This document shows positions 39,197 to 48,968 of a stretch of DNA of 64,000 nt, piece after piece; position 1 is the first letter of the stretch, and each line of letters opens with the position of its first letter. The DNA comes from BD1-7 clade bacterium. GTDB lineage: Bacteria; Pseudomonadota; Gammaproteobacteria; Pseudomonadales; DT-91. The notes under the pieces are model-generated. The model was not told the DNA's origin. It saw only the letters and a list, made by a program, of their open reading frames with translations, and made no database searches. The translations under genes and the position numbers were made by a program. Location: NCBI GenBank assembly GCA_902705865.1, contig CACSIO010000001.1, positions 638,592 to 702,591 of the forward strand, written 5' to 3'.

Positions 39197-39224
39197 ATTA
39201 TAGGTATGCCGGCTTTTAAGTCAA
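39197..39224 (-). promoter_or_regulatory. Promoter of tRNA-fMet copy 2
   Basis: On the minus strand: TTGACT (39224-39219), 16-bp spacer, TATAAT (39202-39197), then TCACC. Spacing and boxes match the promoter of copy 1, but the spacer sequence differs, so this is an independent promoter. Confidence 0.85.
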
Positions 39225-39426
39225 GCACGAATATTAAATAAATGGTTTTATTCATCATACCACTGCTAAGGTGGTTTTTTTGTGCTGCTAAAAACGGCCG
39301 GTAAACGGTCAATTTTGCATCAGTTCGTATGATTTTTGGGCGAATGCGGTGGTATTTATACTATGCAAACGGGCGACATTCGGTAGAATACGCGCGCTTA
39401 ATCGAATGTAAGGTGTGCAGCAGATT

Positions 39427-40581
39427 ATGGATAAATTTTTTGATATCCGTCCATACAGCGATGATGAAGTCATCGATGTGATCAATCGAATTATCAATGA
39501 TGACGAGTTCGTCAGTGCGATTACTCGCCTGCGGTTTCCGGTTGCAGCGTCTTTTTTAAAACCGATACTTGCGCCTTTTATTCGAATGGCTGTTCGTAAA
39601 CAAGTGAAGGGTGTTAATAGTGTTCGCACCTTTCAAATGAAAGTAGAAAAGTACTTTCTACATATGCTAGAAACCACTACGACAGATTTTACGGTGTCCG
39701 GATTCGAAAATGTCGCGACTGCCGGCCCTTGTAGTTTTATTTCGAATCATCGAGACATCGTACTAGACCCCGCTGTTGTCAATTATGCGCTGCATATCAA
39801 CAACCTGGACACTGTGCGAATCGCTATCGGCGACAATCTGTTGACCAAAGACTTCGCAACGGATCTGATGCGCATCAATAAAAGTTTTATCGTAAAGCGC
39901 TCTGCGAAAGGCCCGCGCGAGCTATTTGGTGCATTGAAACATCTTTCGGCGTATATCAATCATTCAATCAAAGAAGATCAGCATTCAATCTGGATTGCAC
40001 AGCGTGAAGGTCGAGCTAAAGATGGATTGGATAAAACTGATCCGGCAATTTTAAAGATGCTGACGCTGGATAATCGTAAAATACCGTTTGCTGAAGCGGT
40101 AGACTCGCTCAATATTGTGCCCTGCTCGGTATCCTACGAGTATGATCCGTGTGATCAAATGAAAGCCAGAGAGCTGCATAGTATTGCTACAACAGGTTCT
40201 TATACTAAAGAAGAACATGAAGATGTTCATAGTATTGCAAGTGGTATTACGGGCCAGAAAGGTCGTATTCATCTCTCTTTTGGTGAGCCTTTAACGGGAA
40301 CGTTTGAGGATGCGGATGAAGTAGCAGCGTATCTGGATAAACAAATTATCGGTTTGTATGCTCTTCACCCTACTAACTATTTTGCCTATGCCATGTTGCA
40401 TGGCAAGGAAGCTGAGGGTGTCTATGGCAGTCACGGTGAAATTTATTCACCTGCTGATTTGCAAAGCGAACGCAATGCGTTTGAGAAGTATATTGGCGAT
40501 GTTCCTGAAGCGCTGCGCGACTATGTGTTGGCATCGTATGCGAACCCCATCATTAGTAAAATGAAATTTGGGTTCCTCTAA
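39427..40581 (+). CDS. Glycerolipid acyltransferase family protein (PlsC/PlsB-like domain)
   Basis: 384 aa from the ATG at 39427 (an in-frame GTG four codons earlier is possible). Central acyltransferase-like domain: SNHRDIVLDP near residues 106-115 would be the catalytic block, and a later WIAQREGRAKDG near 187-198 resembles the FPEGTRS-type substrate block. The spacing H-x5-D differs from the classical H-x4-D, unless the Asp two residues after His is used. Probably acts on a phospholipid or glycerol-phosphate acceptor; the exact acceptor is unknown. Flanked by tRNA-fMet and a strong bidirectional terminator. Confidence 0.75.
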   Translation: MDKFFDIRPYSDDEVIDVINRIINDDEFVSAITRLRFPVAASFLKPILAPFIRMAVRKQVKGVNSVRTFQMKVEKYFLHMLETTTTDFTVSGFENVATAGPCSFISNHRDIVLDPAVVNYALHINNLDTVRIAIGDNLLTKDFATDLMRINKSFIVKRSAKGPRELFGALKHLSAYINHSIKEDQHSIWIAQREGRAKDGLDKTDPAILKMLTLDNRKIPFAEAVDSLNIVPCSVSYEYDPCDQMKARELHSIATTGSYTKEEHEDVHSIASGITGQKGRIHLSFGEPLTGTFEDADEVAAYLDKQIIGLYALHPTNYFAYAMLHGKEAEGVYGSHGEIYSPADLQSERNAFEKYIGDVPEALRDYVLASYANPIISKMKFGFL

Positions 40582-40613
40582 ACCAATTCTCGGTACTTAA
40601 GATATTTGCAGTG

Positions 40614-40646
40614 ACTAAAAAGGCACCCTTTAGGTGCCTTTTTAGT
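40614..40646. terminator. Bidirectional terminator between convergent genes
   Basis: ACTAAAAAGGCACC / GGTGCCTTTTTAGT, perfect 14-bp arms with a 5-nt loop; runs of A on one side and T on the other allow it to serve the acyltransferase gene (plus) and the DUF349 gene (minus). Confidence 0.88.
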
Positions 40647-40679
40647 CTGTTGAGTTGTTAGTTGATACGAATTTTAAGT

Positions 40680-43484
40680 TCAGGTTTGGTTGCTGGTCCA
40701 GCTATGAACCGCTGATTGAAAGCGTTTGGCGTATTGGATGTAGAGGTTCACATCTTCGCAGGCAGGTGTTGCTGCCCATTGGTTGATGGCGTTATCCAAT
40801 TGTGTGCGAACATCCTGCTGGGTTTTTTGCCCTAATCCGCCGGCGAGTTTCTTCATTTGAATCTCCATACGCGATGCGGTGTCTGCCTCGGGCGTTTCGG
40901 CATCGAGCAGAATCTCTAATTCCAAGCACTGATTCTTAATCTGTTCGGCTGACGGCTTTTCTTCAGCGTTTGCACGCTGCTGAAGGTTGGAAAGCCAATG
41001 GCTCGGTAAATCATTATCGGCCTCGGACTCATCTTCTGAGCAGATGGTGATGAGTCGATCAAACTGATGTAGCCATGCTGAGTGTTTTTGTTGTTTACCG
41101 GCCTGTTGATATTGTGACCACTGTCGCTCGAAGCTTTTTTGAACAGCAGCTCGGGCTTTGTGAGGTAGTTCGTCAAGCGCGTTAAAGTCTGTTTGCAGTT
41201 GGCGTGCTGTTTGTCTTAATTCAGCGGCTTTTTCGGTATCCGATTCACTCGCCAAGTTGGTGGAGACCACTTGTAATTGCTCAATCAGTGAATTGGCTTG
41301 AGTCAATGATTGTTGGCGCTCTGCATCGGCACTTTGACGCTGCTCTGAGCGTTGCTGATAGAGGCTGTCGCCAGCGTCTTTGAAGCGTTGCCAAATTTTC
41401 TGCCGAGGCTTGTGGTAAACAAGGCCAACAGATTTCCACTGTTCCAACAAGGTTTGATACTGTTCAATTGCCCCGTCGACGCCGCCGGTATCATCAATCG
41501 ATTGCGCCAGCGTTTCTGCTGTTTCTGCCAGTTGTTCCAGTGTTGAGAGGTTGGCTTTTTTGTAACCTTGTAGTTTATCGCGAATAACGCCGGCGCATTC
41601 AGAAAAGCGCGCTTGCAGTCTTTCGTGTTCATCGCGTTCAACGGGAGAGAAGCGTTTCCATTCTTCCACGACTTTTTGGTACAGCTTGTCCAAAGCGTGC
41701 CAGTCGGTCGATTGCCAGTCGTGTTGATTTAGATAGGCCTCTAACTGTTCACAAATTTCCTGGCGTTGCTTAGCATTGAATTGGCGCACTTCCTTTTGTT
41801 CGTGAAACGCATCACGGCAGGGTGAGTAAGCCTTCTCACCGAGCTGTTTAAAGTGTTCCCAAAGAGACTTGTTTTGGCAGAATCCTAGTTGTTTCCACTG
41901 ATCTTGCAGCTCGTGAATCTCCTTGGCTTTTTGCTGTGCTGGTAATTCAATGTCGGCGAGCTTTTCCATCGCTTGGCAAAGCTCTTGCCGTTTAGGTTCC
42001 GTGGAGAATCGTTTCCAGTCATCCAATTCATTTACCGCAGCACTTAAGCGCGACAGTGTCGGTTGAAAGCGGTGGGCAGCTTGTGATGGCAGCTTTTGTA
42101 TTTGGTTGCGCGATTTTGCTAGCAAACGGCGGGCGTCATCAGGCTTTTTGGCATCAATGGCAGCCTCTGCATCATCAAGCCACTGCTGTACTTGTTTGCC
42201 GTTGTCTTGTTCCTGGTGTCGAGTCTGTTGCAATTGCTCTTGTAGGTATTGCTGGCGCAGCTGAAGAGGCTTGGCAGCATCAGGCAACAGCGCTTGTGAT
42301 TCGCCTTTTAGACCATCCAGCAATTGGCTCAGTTGTTTCAGCTCGCGGCGCATGACCTTGAAGTCGTTGCTTTCGGCAGGTGCGGGTGTGCTTGGTTGAT
42401 CCGTTGTGGCGGTGTCTTGCAGATACCGGTTAATGCGGTTAATGGCATTCAGCAACTGTGCGGCTTGGTTAAGCAGCGCTTTCATCTGCTTGTATTCGCC
42501 TTTGTCCACAGCATCTTCATGTGTGTCGAATGCTTGTTGAAAACTGGTTTGTTGCTCTTGTAATGATTCTGTTGTCGTTTCGCCTCCGTGTTGCCAAGTC
42601 GAGAGCGATTGAATATGTATTTGGATTTGCGTGGTTAATTGGTGGGCTTCTTCGCGCTTGATGGCTTGTTGTTTAGCAAACTCTGCGTTATGGGCTTCCA
42701 ATTCTTTCAGCGAGGCAACCTTATGTGTCAGCTGGTCTACTTGTAGCTGAACGGTCTCGGTGGTTTTGGCGTCGATGTCCGTTGAGGCTTGCTGAATTTG
42801 TAGCCAAGCCTGCTGGACGGCCATGACCTCACCTTCAAAGTGATTGACTGACTCATGGCTCAGCAAGTAATCCAGTTTATTCTGAAGCTTATTGAGGGCT
42901 TCTAACTCGGTTTGGCGAATAGATTCTGCCTGTTTGAAGGCTTCGAGTTTGGCTTTGATGGTCTGTGCCGATTTTTTGTCGCGGCCTTTAACCAATGCCA
43001 GAGCTTTCTTGAGGCTTTCTTCGGTTTCCAATTTGGCCACAGCAGCTTGACGAACTTTGTGAGAGCCTGTTTTTATCAATGTAAGGAGGCTTTGTTCGTC
43101 TGTTAGGCCGGCGAGCGCAAGTTCGCTAAGGTTGTCGTTGCTGCTATAGGTAATGATGGCATTTAGCAGCTCCGTATCTAGGCACTCAATTAATAGTTGC
43201 TCAGCATCAAAAGCAGCCGTTTGCGAAGGATCTGCAATGAAGCGTGCCCATTGACGCAAAAACTCTTGCTTTTGCTGCGGCGAAGAAGCGCTGCGCGCCA
43301 GTGCAAGCAGAGTATCGGCATCCTGAATTTTGCTCATTGCGAGTTCGCGCACATCTTCTGCTATATCTGAGGAGGCGATTTGTTTTAGAATGTCCAGCTC
43401 GTTGGCGCTGAGTTTTTCTACAGCAGCTTTTCTTACCTCAGGGTTTTCATGTTGCCACTTGGGGCGAAACAGCTTATTCAACAT
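40680..43484 (-). CDS. Large DUF349 domain protein with N-terminal HEAT-like helices
   Basis: 934 aa, almost all alpha-helical and rich in Gln/Glu/Ala. N-terminal 170 residues look like HEAT-type repeats (NPEVRKAAVEKL, DVRELAMSKI, KVRQAAVAKL). A coiled-coil middle part (about 180-480) follows, then several DUF349 repeats with the L-x3-W-K-x2-G-like core (LQDQWKQLG, LLEQWKSVG, VEEWKRF). No enzyme motif. Proteins of this type are widespread in marine gammaproteobacteria; function is unknown. Divergent from dinG across a 287-bp gap with a palindrome. Confidence 0.82.
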   Translation of the reverse strand: MLNKLFRPKWQHENPEVRKAAVEKLSANELDILKQIASSDIAEDVRELAMSKIQDADTLLALARSASSPQQKQEFLRQWARFIADPSQTAAFDAEQLLIECLDTELLNAIITYSSNDNLSELALAGLTDEQSLLTLIKTGSHKVRQAAVAKLETEESLKKALALVKGRDKKSAQTIKAKLEAFKQAESIRQTELEALNKLQNKLDYLLSHESVNHFEGEVMAVQQAWLQIQQASTDIDAKTTETVQLQVDQLTHKVASLKELEAHNAEFAKQQAIKREEAHQLTTQIQIHIQSLSTWQHGGETTTESLQEQQTSFQQAFDTHEDAVDKGEYKQMKALLNQAAQLLNAINRINRYLQDTATTDQPSTPAPAESNDFKVMRRELKQLSQLLDGLKGESQALLPDAAKPLQLRQQYLQEQLQQTRHQEQDNGKQVQQWLDDAEAAIDAKKPDDARRLLAKSRNQIQKLPSQAAHRFQPTLSRLSAAVNELDDWKRFSTEPKRQELCQAMEKLADIELPAQQKAKEIHELQDQWKQLGFCQNKSLWEHFKQLGEKAYSPCRDAFHEQKEVRQFNAKQRQEICEQLEAYLNQHDWQSTDWHALDKLYQKVVEEWKRFSPVERDEHERLQARFSECAGVIRDKLQGYKKANLSTLEQLAETAETLAQSIDDTGGVDGAIEQYQTLLEQWKSVGLVYHKPRQKIWQRFKDAGDSLYQQRSEQRQSADAERQQSLTQANSLIEQLQVVSTNLASESDTEKAAELRQTARQLQTDFNALDELPHKARAAVQKSFERQWSQYQQAGKQQKHSAWLHQFDRLITICSEDESEADNDLPSHWLSNLQQRANAEEKPSAEQIKNQCLELEILLDAETPEADTASRMEIQMKKLAGGLGQKTQQDVRTQLDNAINQWAATPACEDVNLYIQYAKRFQSAVHSWTSNQT

Positions 43485-43572
43485 CGTATGGACTCATTAT
43501 TCAGCGGTAAATAATCAAATTTTCGGCGTCTCGATCTGTTGTCTGTTTTTTGACCCTTTTGCTGTGGCTCTG

Positions 43573-43598
43573 TTACGCCAAATTGTAAATTGGCGTAA
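43573..43598. promoter_or_regulatory. Palindrome in the DUF349/dinG divergent promoter region
   Basis: TTACGCCAA and TTGGCGTAA are perfect 9-bp arms around 8 bases (ATTGTAAA). Placed between two divergent genes it has the shape of a dimeric-regulator operator. The rest of the 287-bp gap (43485-43772) shows a TTGACA at 43677-43682 without a matching -10, and no LexA box. Confidence 0.5.
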
Positions 43599-43772
43599 AC
43601 GTGTCGTCACACAGATAAAAAATCAGACAATAACCAGACATAATATGCCGGGCAAAATACGTAGGCTAGTCGGTTTTTGACAGGAAATTGATCGTTAATG
43701 AATCAGTTTCTCATTGTTTGACCGTTAGCTAACGCAAGTAACCATGCAATCTTAAACCAAGCTCCGAGTAAT

Positions 43773-45908
43773 ATGCTAACCCAGGCGCAAAAACAAAGTA
43801 TTCAGCAGGCCTACAGCGCTTTTCTGAAAAATCGTTCATTAAAGCCTCGCCAGGGGCAGAAAATGATGATTGGTCAGATCGCCCGTACTCTGGGGGCTAT
43901 TGAACGTGACGGAGATGGCAATCGTATTAACGATGCCGGTGTTTGTGCGATTGAAGCTGGAACGGGAACCGGTAAAACTGTTGCGTACACGCTGGCTGTG
44001 TTGCCGCTGGCAAAAGCACTGGGCAAAAAAGTGGTTATCTCGACGGCAACCATTGCGTTGCAAGAGCAAATTTTGCAGCGGGATTTGCCGGATATTCAAA
44101 AATACAGTGATTTGAATATCCGTTTTGCCTTGGCTAAAGGCCGTGGGCGATATCTTTGCCTGAGCAAACTTGATCTCAATCTGAACGCCAATATGGATCA
44201 AGATAATCTATTTGGCTTTGATCAATCTGCACAAAGTGATGATGAAGAACGTGTGCAGGTATTCGAAACCATGGCCAAGGCACTGTTAACTGGCGACTGG
44301 GATGGTGACCGAGACAATTGGCAAGGCGAAATTGACGACGACGACTGGCGTGCGCTGACAGCCGATCGAAATCAATGTACAGGCAGGCGTTGCCAGCATG
44401 TGGCCCAATGTGCATTTATCAAAGCCCGAGAAACACTGTCGACAGTAGATTGTGTGGTAGCAAATCACGATCTGGTGATGGCGGATTTAGCGTTAGGTGG
44501 TGGCGCTATATTGCCTGCCCCCGAAGATACGATTTATGTCTTTGACGAGGCTCATCATTTGCCGGATATCGCATTGCGGCATTTTGCCGGGCAAACGCGT
44601 GTGATTGGCGGTATGCATTGGTTTGATCAATGCATGAAAAGCATTCAGGAAATTGGCTCTGAGAACGGCGGTTTTATCAAATTACTCAATCGCCTAGATC
44701 TGGTGCCGGGCATGTTGCTGGAGCTGAAGCAGCTTTATGGCCAGTTAAAACCCATTGTTGAAGAATTAGTCGCACCTCTGATGGCGGAGTTGGGTGATTC
44801 TATGCACTTGCCTTACCATCGATTTGAAGGGGGAATGATTCCCGGGCATTTACATCAATTGGCAGAAGTGCTGCGCAAGCGATTCTCTGAACTGGTTGAT
44901 GAATTGATGGCGGCCCACGATGTGCTTAGCCAATCACTGGATGACAACGATACCGGCCTAGCCCTGCCTGTGGTGGAAACACTCTATGCCGACGTTGGTC
45001 AAATGTTAGGGGCGGCAGAGAAACAACTGGCATTGTGGCAGGCGTACAGCGAAGAGCTAGAGGATATCCCTGAGTCACGTTGGATCCAGTTAATCGAATC
45101 CGGCGGTTTGATCGACTATGAGCTTTGCACCAGTCCGTTATTAGCAGCTAGAACACTACGTTATTATCTTTGGAGTCGTTGTTATGGGGCGGTATTAACC
45201 TCGGCTACATTAACCGCTCTAGGCGAGTTTCATCGGTTGGCCATGCATGCCGGGATCCCCAAATACACAGAGACTTCGATTGTACCGAGCCCCTTCGATT
45301 ACGCTGCTAATGCACGTTTCTATGTGCCAGGGCTGAAATCAGACCCCGGTAATCACGATGCGCATTCCGAAGAAATTGCGAGTTTTATTCCGCAGTTATC
45401 TGAGGGCTATCAAGGCGTGCTGGTGTTGTTTTCATCACGCCGACAGCTGCAAGATGTTTATGATTTGTTGGATGCGACCTGGAAAAGTAAAACCCTGTGC
45501 CAGAGCCATATGAGCAAACAAAAGTTGCTTGAAGAGCACCGAACAGCGATTGATAACGGTCATCAGAGTATTCTGTTTGGGTTGGCAAGCTTGGCTGAGG
45601 GTGTCGATTTGCCGGGCGAGTATTGCTCTCACGTTATTATTGCTAAAATTCCGTTTTCGGTACCGTCTGACCCTGTCGATGCCGCACTTGCCGAATGGCT
45701 TGAGGGGCAGGGGCGTAACGCTTTTATGGAAATCTCCCTGCCGGAAGCCTCGCAACGTTTGGTGCAGGCATGCGGTCGTTTAATTCGAACTGAAAAAGAC
45801 GGGGGGCAGGTCACGCTGTTGGATAAACGCATTGTGACAAAGCGTTATGGACGACAAATACTCAATGCGTTGCCGCCTTTTCATAGGGTGATTGAACCCA
45901 ATCACTGA
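43773..45908 (+). CDS. dinG: DinG-family ATP-dependent DNA helicase
   Basis: 711 aa superfamily-2 XPD-like helicase. Walker A EAGTGTGKTVAY (about 63-74), four cysteines for a 4Fe-4S cluster (one after GRGRYLC, three in CTGRRCQHVAQC), Walker B VFDEAHHLPD, motif VI QACGRLIR near the C-terminus. DinG unwinds D-loops, R-loops and forks 5' to 3'. Length agrees with E. coli DinG (716). The region upstream has no CTGT-N8-ACAG LexA site, so SOS control is not evident here. Confidence 0.93.
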   Translation: MLTQAQKQSIQQAYSAFLKNRSLKPRQGQKMMIGQIARTLGAIERDGDGNRINDAGVCAIEAGTGTGKTVAYTLAVLPLAKALGKKVVISTATIALQEQILQRDLPDIQKYSDLNIRFALAKGRGRYLCLSKLDLNLNANMDQDNLFGFDQSAQSDDEERVQVFETMAKALLTGDWDGDRDNWQGEIDDDDWRALTADRNQCTGRRCQHVAQCAFIKARETLSTVDCVVANHDLVMADLALGGGAILPAPEDTIYVFDEAHHLPDIALRHFAGQTRVIGGMHWFDQCMKSIQEIGSENGGFIKLLNRLDLVPGMLLELKQLYGQLKPIVEELVAPLMAELGDSMHLPYHRFEGGMIPGHLHQLAEVLRKRFSELVDELMAAHDVLSQSLDDNDTGLALPVVETLYADVGQMLGAAEKQLALWQAYSEELEDIPESRWIQLIESGGLIDYELCTSPLLAARTLRYYLWSRCYGAVLTSATLTALGEFHRLAMHAGIPKYTETSIVPSPFDYAANARFYVPGLKSDPGNHDAHSEEIASFIPQLSEGYQGVLVLFSSRRQLQDVYDLLDATWKSKTLCQSHMSKQKLLEEHRTAIDNGHQSILFGLASLAEGVDLPGEYCSHVIIAKIPFSVPSDPVDAALAEWLEGQGRNAFMEISLPEASQRLVQACGRLIRTEKDGGQVTLLDKRIVTKRYGRQILNALPPFHRVIEPNH

Positions 45909-45962
45909 TGCTCAGGCATTCGTTTGAATGCCTGTCTTATTTATCGATAACGAAAACTCTCC

Positions 45963-46313
45963 ATGGCTATGTCATTTCTTGAATCCCAGCACCCTGAATT
46001 AGATCTTCTGCTCGATCGTGTTCAGTTTGAATTGGAGTCGCTGCTGCTATGGGGCGCTGAGCCTCCTGCACCGGCATGTTTGGCGAGTCAGGTGCCGTTT
46101 GCTGCAGATTGCATGGCGTTTCATGAGTGGTTGCAATGGATATTTCTGGCACGATTAAGGGCCATGCTCGGTGGCGCGGGTATTTTGCCGCAGGGCAGTG
46201 ATGTTGCTTCTATGGCGGAGGTATGGCAACAGGTGCAGGGTGTTGATGCGGTTGAGCTGATCAGAAACTTAAAGTCTGTCGACCGGTATCTGAACGGATT
46301 GTCGAACCGCTAG
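45963..46313 (+). CDS. yqcC: YqcC family protein (DUF446)
   Basis: 116-aa soluble helical protein with the family pattern: an acidic amphipathic start, FAADCMAFHEWLQWIFLARLRAML in the middle (Asp/Phe/Trp-rich core) and a C-terminal helix. Structures of the family show a small helical bundle; the function is unknown. It follows dinG by 54 bp on the same strand and may be co-transcribed with it. Confidence 0.85.
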   Translation: MAMSFLESQHPELDLLLDRVQFELESLLLWGAEPPAPACLASQVPFAADCMAFHEWLQWIFLARLRAMLGGAGILPQGSDVASMAEVWQQVQGVDAVELIRNLKSVDRYLNGLSNR

Positions 46314-46350
46314 ACTAAGTTTCTACACCACATGTTTGGATGTTGAACGA

Positions 46351-46377
46351 AAAAAACGCCCGTTACGGGCGTTTTTT
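46351..46377. terminator. Bidirectional terminator after yqcC
   Basis: AAAAAACGCCCG / CGGGCGTTTTTT, perfect 12-bp arms with a TTA loop, T-rich on the plus strand and, by symmetry, on the minus strand. Serves yqcC and probably the converging DUF4124 gene. Confidence 0.9.
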
Positions 46378-46476
46378 AACTTGAAGACTGCTGTTGCGCG
46401 TGACTGGCTGGTAGTGATTGCTAAGGGGCCCGCTAATGCAGCGCGCCGCTCCAGATGCTTTACATTGCTTGGGCGA

Positions 46477-46887
46477 TCAATCGCAATGGATGTCGATGAT
46501 CTTTTGCGATCGTTTCAGCTCTTTATTTTTGGCTTCAATGGTCATGATATTGCCATCGGGATCAAGAACCAGCGGTTTTGTGGACATGATGCGATAATTT
46601 TCTCGCGCTTTTCGGCATGTTTCTGGGTCTTTTTTCGCCTGTACGGTTTCAGGCGCCTGTTGCTCAGTTGAGGCCGTTGTCGGCAAGCTGGGTAGAGACG
46701 ATGTTGGGCGACTCGGGGCTTTGTCGCCGTAGGTTCTGACTTCTTCGGTATCAACACCTGCGGGTGGGCGCTCACCGTAGTGGGTTTGCCCGTCGGCATC
46801 GACCCACTTATAGAATTTTGCAGCTTGCACTGTTGTAGTGCTTAGGATCAAAAGAAGTAACAAAGAAAACAGGCGCATAGTGGCCAT
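46477..46887 (-). CDS. DUF4124 domain secreted protein
   Basis: 136 aa with a cleavable signal peptide ending VQAA, directly followed by the DUF4124 core FYKWVDADGQTHYGERPP (about 24-41), a Pro/Ser/Thr linker, and a charged helix with two Cys near the end. Periplasmic or surface protein of unknown role. Two candidate ATGs (46887 and 46878) both give a signal peptide. It sits upstream of and divergent from ilvI, as related genes do in pseudomonads. Confidence 0.82.
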   Translation of the reverse strand: MATMRLFSLLLLLILSTTTVQAAKFYKWVDADGQTHYGERPPAGVDTEEVRTYGDKAPSRPTSSLPSLPTTASTEQQAPETVQAKKDPETCRKARENYRIMSTKPLVLDPDGNIMTIEAKNKELKRSQKIIDIHCD

Positions 46888-47066
46888 CTGGAATACCCTG
46901 TGTGTCGGCTTGTCGTTTTTCTTCCATTGAAATAGGTTTTGCGTGAGATTTCAATGTTTGATGCTTTTTAAAGTCCAGAATTTTTGCTCCATCACGCCGA
47001 TAAGCCGAATCTGGTTCAAAAGCGAGTGGATAAATACAGTTAAGTCTCGTATGAGGGGGCTCTCTG

Positions 47067-47093
47067 GTTGACTTTGTAGTCGTAAAAGTCAAC
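47067..47093. promoter_or_regulatory. Inverted repeat upstream of ilvI
   Basis: GTTGACTTT / AAAGTCAAC, perfect 9-bp arms with a 9-nt loop, about 130-150 bp before the chosen ilvI start. It contains a TTGACT that could act as a -35 box, so it might be an operator overlapping the promoter. No branched-chain-rich leader peptide or attenuator with T-tract is visible in the 230-bp gap. Confidence 0.45.
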
Positions 47094-47219
47094 AATTACC
47101 GGCTATTTTTCAGACATTTGCAGTACTGGAATAAAGCCTACAAACCATCGCCTAAATCTTACCCTCCGGCGGTAGCAGAACCCGGATTTAGCGCATACAA
47201 ATTTAGAGGTCAAACAGCT

Positions 47220-48968
47220 GTGGAGTTGTTATCTGGCGGCGAGATGATCGCCCGTGCACTGAAGGCAGAAGATGTTGATTTCATCTTCGGTTATCCTGGC
47301 GGTGCCGTTTTACATATCTATGATGCCCTGCACCAATACAGTGAGATCCCTCACATTCTGGTGCGCCATGAACAGGCTGCAGCACATGCTGCCGATGCCT
47401 ATGCACGCGCAACCGGTAAACCGGGTGTCGTGCTTGTTACTTCTGGCCCGGGTGCAACTAACGCCGTTACTGGTATTGCTACGGCGTATATGGATTCGAT
47501 TCCGATGGTTATTTTGTCGGGACAGGTTCAAAGCCACCTAATTGGCGAAGATGCCTTCCAGGAAACCGATATGATCGGTATCTCTCGTCCAATCGTGAAG
47601 CATTCGTTTATGGTCAAGTCGCCGGAAGATATTCCGGATATGATCAAAAAGGCATTTTATATCGCCAGCACTGGGCGTCCTGGTCCTGTTGTCATCGATT
47701 TGCCAAAAGATATGACTCACCCGGATCTGAAGGTCCAATTTGAATACCCTGAAGAAGTGAAGCTGCGCTCTTACGCGCCGGCTGTGCGCGGTCATGCGGG
47801 GCAGATCAAAAAAGCCATTCAACTTCTGATGGGATCTTCCCGCCCAGTTATCTATGCCGGTGGTGGTGTTGTTCAGGGGAATGCTTCTGACGAACTAACG
47901 CAGCTGGCAAAACACCTGAATGCGCCAGTAACCAATACCTTAATGGGGTTAGGTTGTTTCCCGGCTTCGGATGATCAGTATGTAGGCATGCTGGGCATGC
48001 ATGGCCATTATGAAGCCAATAACGCGATGCATCATGCCGATGTTATTTTGGCATTGGGTGCGCGTTTTGATGACCGTGTTACCAACACGCCGTCGAAGTT
48101 TTGTCCAAGTGCAAAAATCATTCATGTGGATATTGATCCTGCCTCGATTTCAAAAACCATTGATGCGGACATTCCGATTGTTGGTCCGGTTAAATCCGTA
48201 CTTGTCGATATGCTTAAGCAGCTTGATGAAGTATCACAGGAAGTTAGCCTAGATAACTATCGAGCCTCACTGGGACAATGGTGGGAGCAAATCGAAGAAT
48301 GGCGTGAAACCCATGGTTTGTGGCGGAAGCCCTGTTATGACAAAGATAGTGGATTGATTAAGCCACAGCAGGCCATTGAAATACTTCACAAGGTCACCCG
48401 CGGTGATGCTTTTGTATGTTCTGACGTTGGTCAGCATCAGATGTTTGCGGCGCAGTATTACCGTTTCAACAAACCGCGCCGTTGGATAAATTCCGGTGGA
48501 CTCGGCACGATGGGCTTCGGTTTGCCAGCGGGTATGGGCTGTAAGTTGGCGTTTCCGGACGATGACGTTGCGGTTGTGACCGGCGAAGGCAGTATTCAAA
48601 TGAATATTCAAGAGCTCTCGACGTGTACGCAATATGGTTTGCCATTGAAGATTATTAATCTGAACAATGGTTATCTGGGAATGGTAAAGCAGTGGCAAGA
48701 TATGCAGTACGGTAGCCGCTATAGCGAAAGTGTTTATGAAGATTCTCTGCCTGATTTCATCAAACTGGCTGAAGCATACGGTCATGTTGGGATGCGCATC
48801 GATAAGCTCGAAGACCTTGAGCCTGCCATGAAAGAAGCCTTTGCGCTGAAAGATCGCTTGGTATTTATGGATATCTACGTTGATCGTCACGAGCATGTAT
48901 ACCCAATGCAAGTTGCTCCGAACGGTTCTATGCGTGATATGTACCTGAGCAAGACGGAGAGAACATAA
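47220..48968 (+). CDS. ilvI: Acetolactate synthase large subunit
   Basis: 582 aa ThDP enzyme from a GTG at 47220 preceded by TTTAGAGGT. The catalytic Glu is in [19 protein letters not shown], and the ThDP/Mg site is GEGSIQMN ... NLNNGYLGM (the GEG form usual in pseudomonads). It condenses two pyruvates, or pyruvate and 2-oxobutyrate, for valine, leucine and isoleucine. The frame is open 34 codons further upstream to a TTG at 47118, but those residues are not family-like (family starts VELLSGGEM). Coupled to ilvH through TAATG. Confidence 0.95.
   Translation: MELLSGGEMIARALKAEDVDFIFGYPGGAVLHIYDALHQYSEIPHILVRHEQAAAHAADAYARATGKPGVVLVTSGPGATNAVTGIATAYMDSIPMVILSGQVQSHLIGEDAFQETDMIGISRPIVKHSFMVKSPEDIPDMIKKAFYIASTGRPGPVVIDLPKDMTHPDLKVQFEYPEEVKLRSYAPAVRGHAGQIKKAIQLLMGSSRPVIYAGGGVVQGNASDELTQLAKHLNAPVTNTLMGLGCFPASDDQYVGMLGMHGHYEANNAMHHADVILALGARFDDRVTNTPSKFCPSAKIIHVDIDPASISKTIDADIPIVGPVKSVLVDMLKQLDEVSQEVSLDNYRASLGQWWEQIEEWRETHGLWRKPCYDKDSGLIKPQQAIEILHKVTRGDAFVCSDVGQHQMFAAQYYRFNKPRRWINSGGLGTMGFGLPAGMGCKLAFPDDDVAVVTGEGSIQMNIQELSTCTQYGLPLKIINLNNGYLGMVKQWQDMQYGSRYSESVYEDSLPDFIKLAEAYGHVGMRIDKLEDLEPAMKEAFALKDRLVFMDIYVDRHEHVYPMQVAPNGSMRDMYLSKTERT

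Noticed and set aside
43485..43772. LexA box before dinG
   Set aside because: No CTGT-N8-ACAG arrangement on either strand of the gap; the CTGT words there are not paired with ACAG.
46888..47219. ilv attenuator with leader peptide
   Set aside because: No run of Val/Leu/Ile codons and no terminator hairpin with T-tract; only one inverted repeat.
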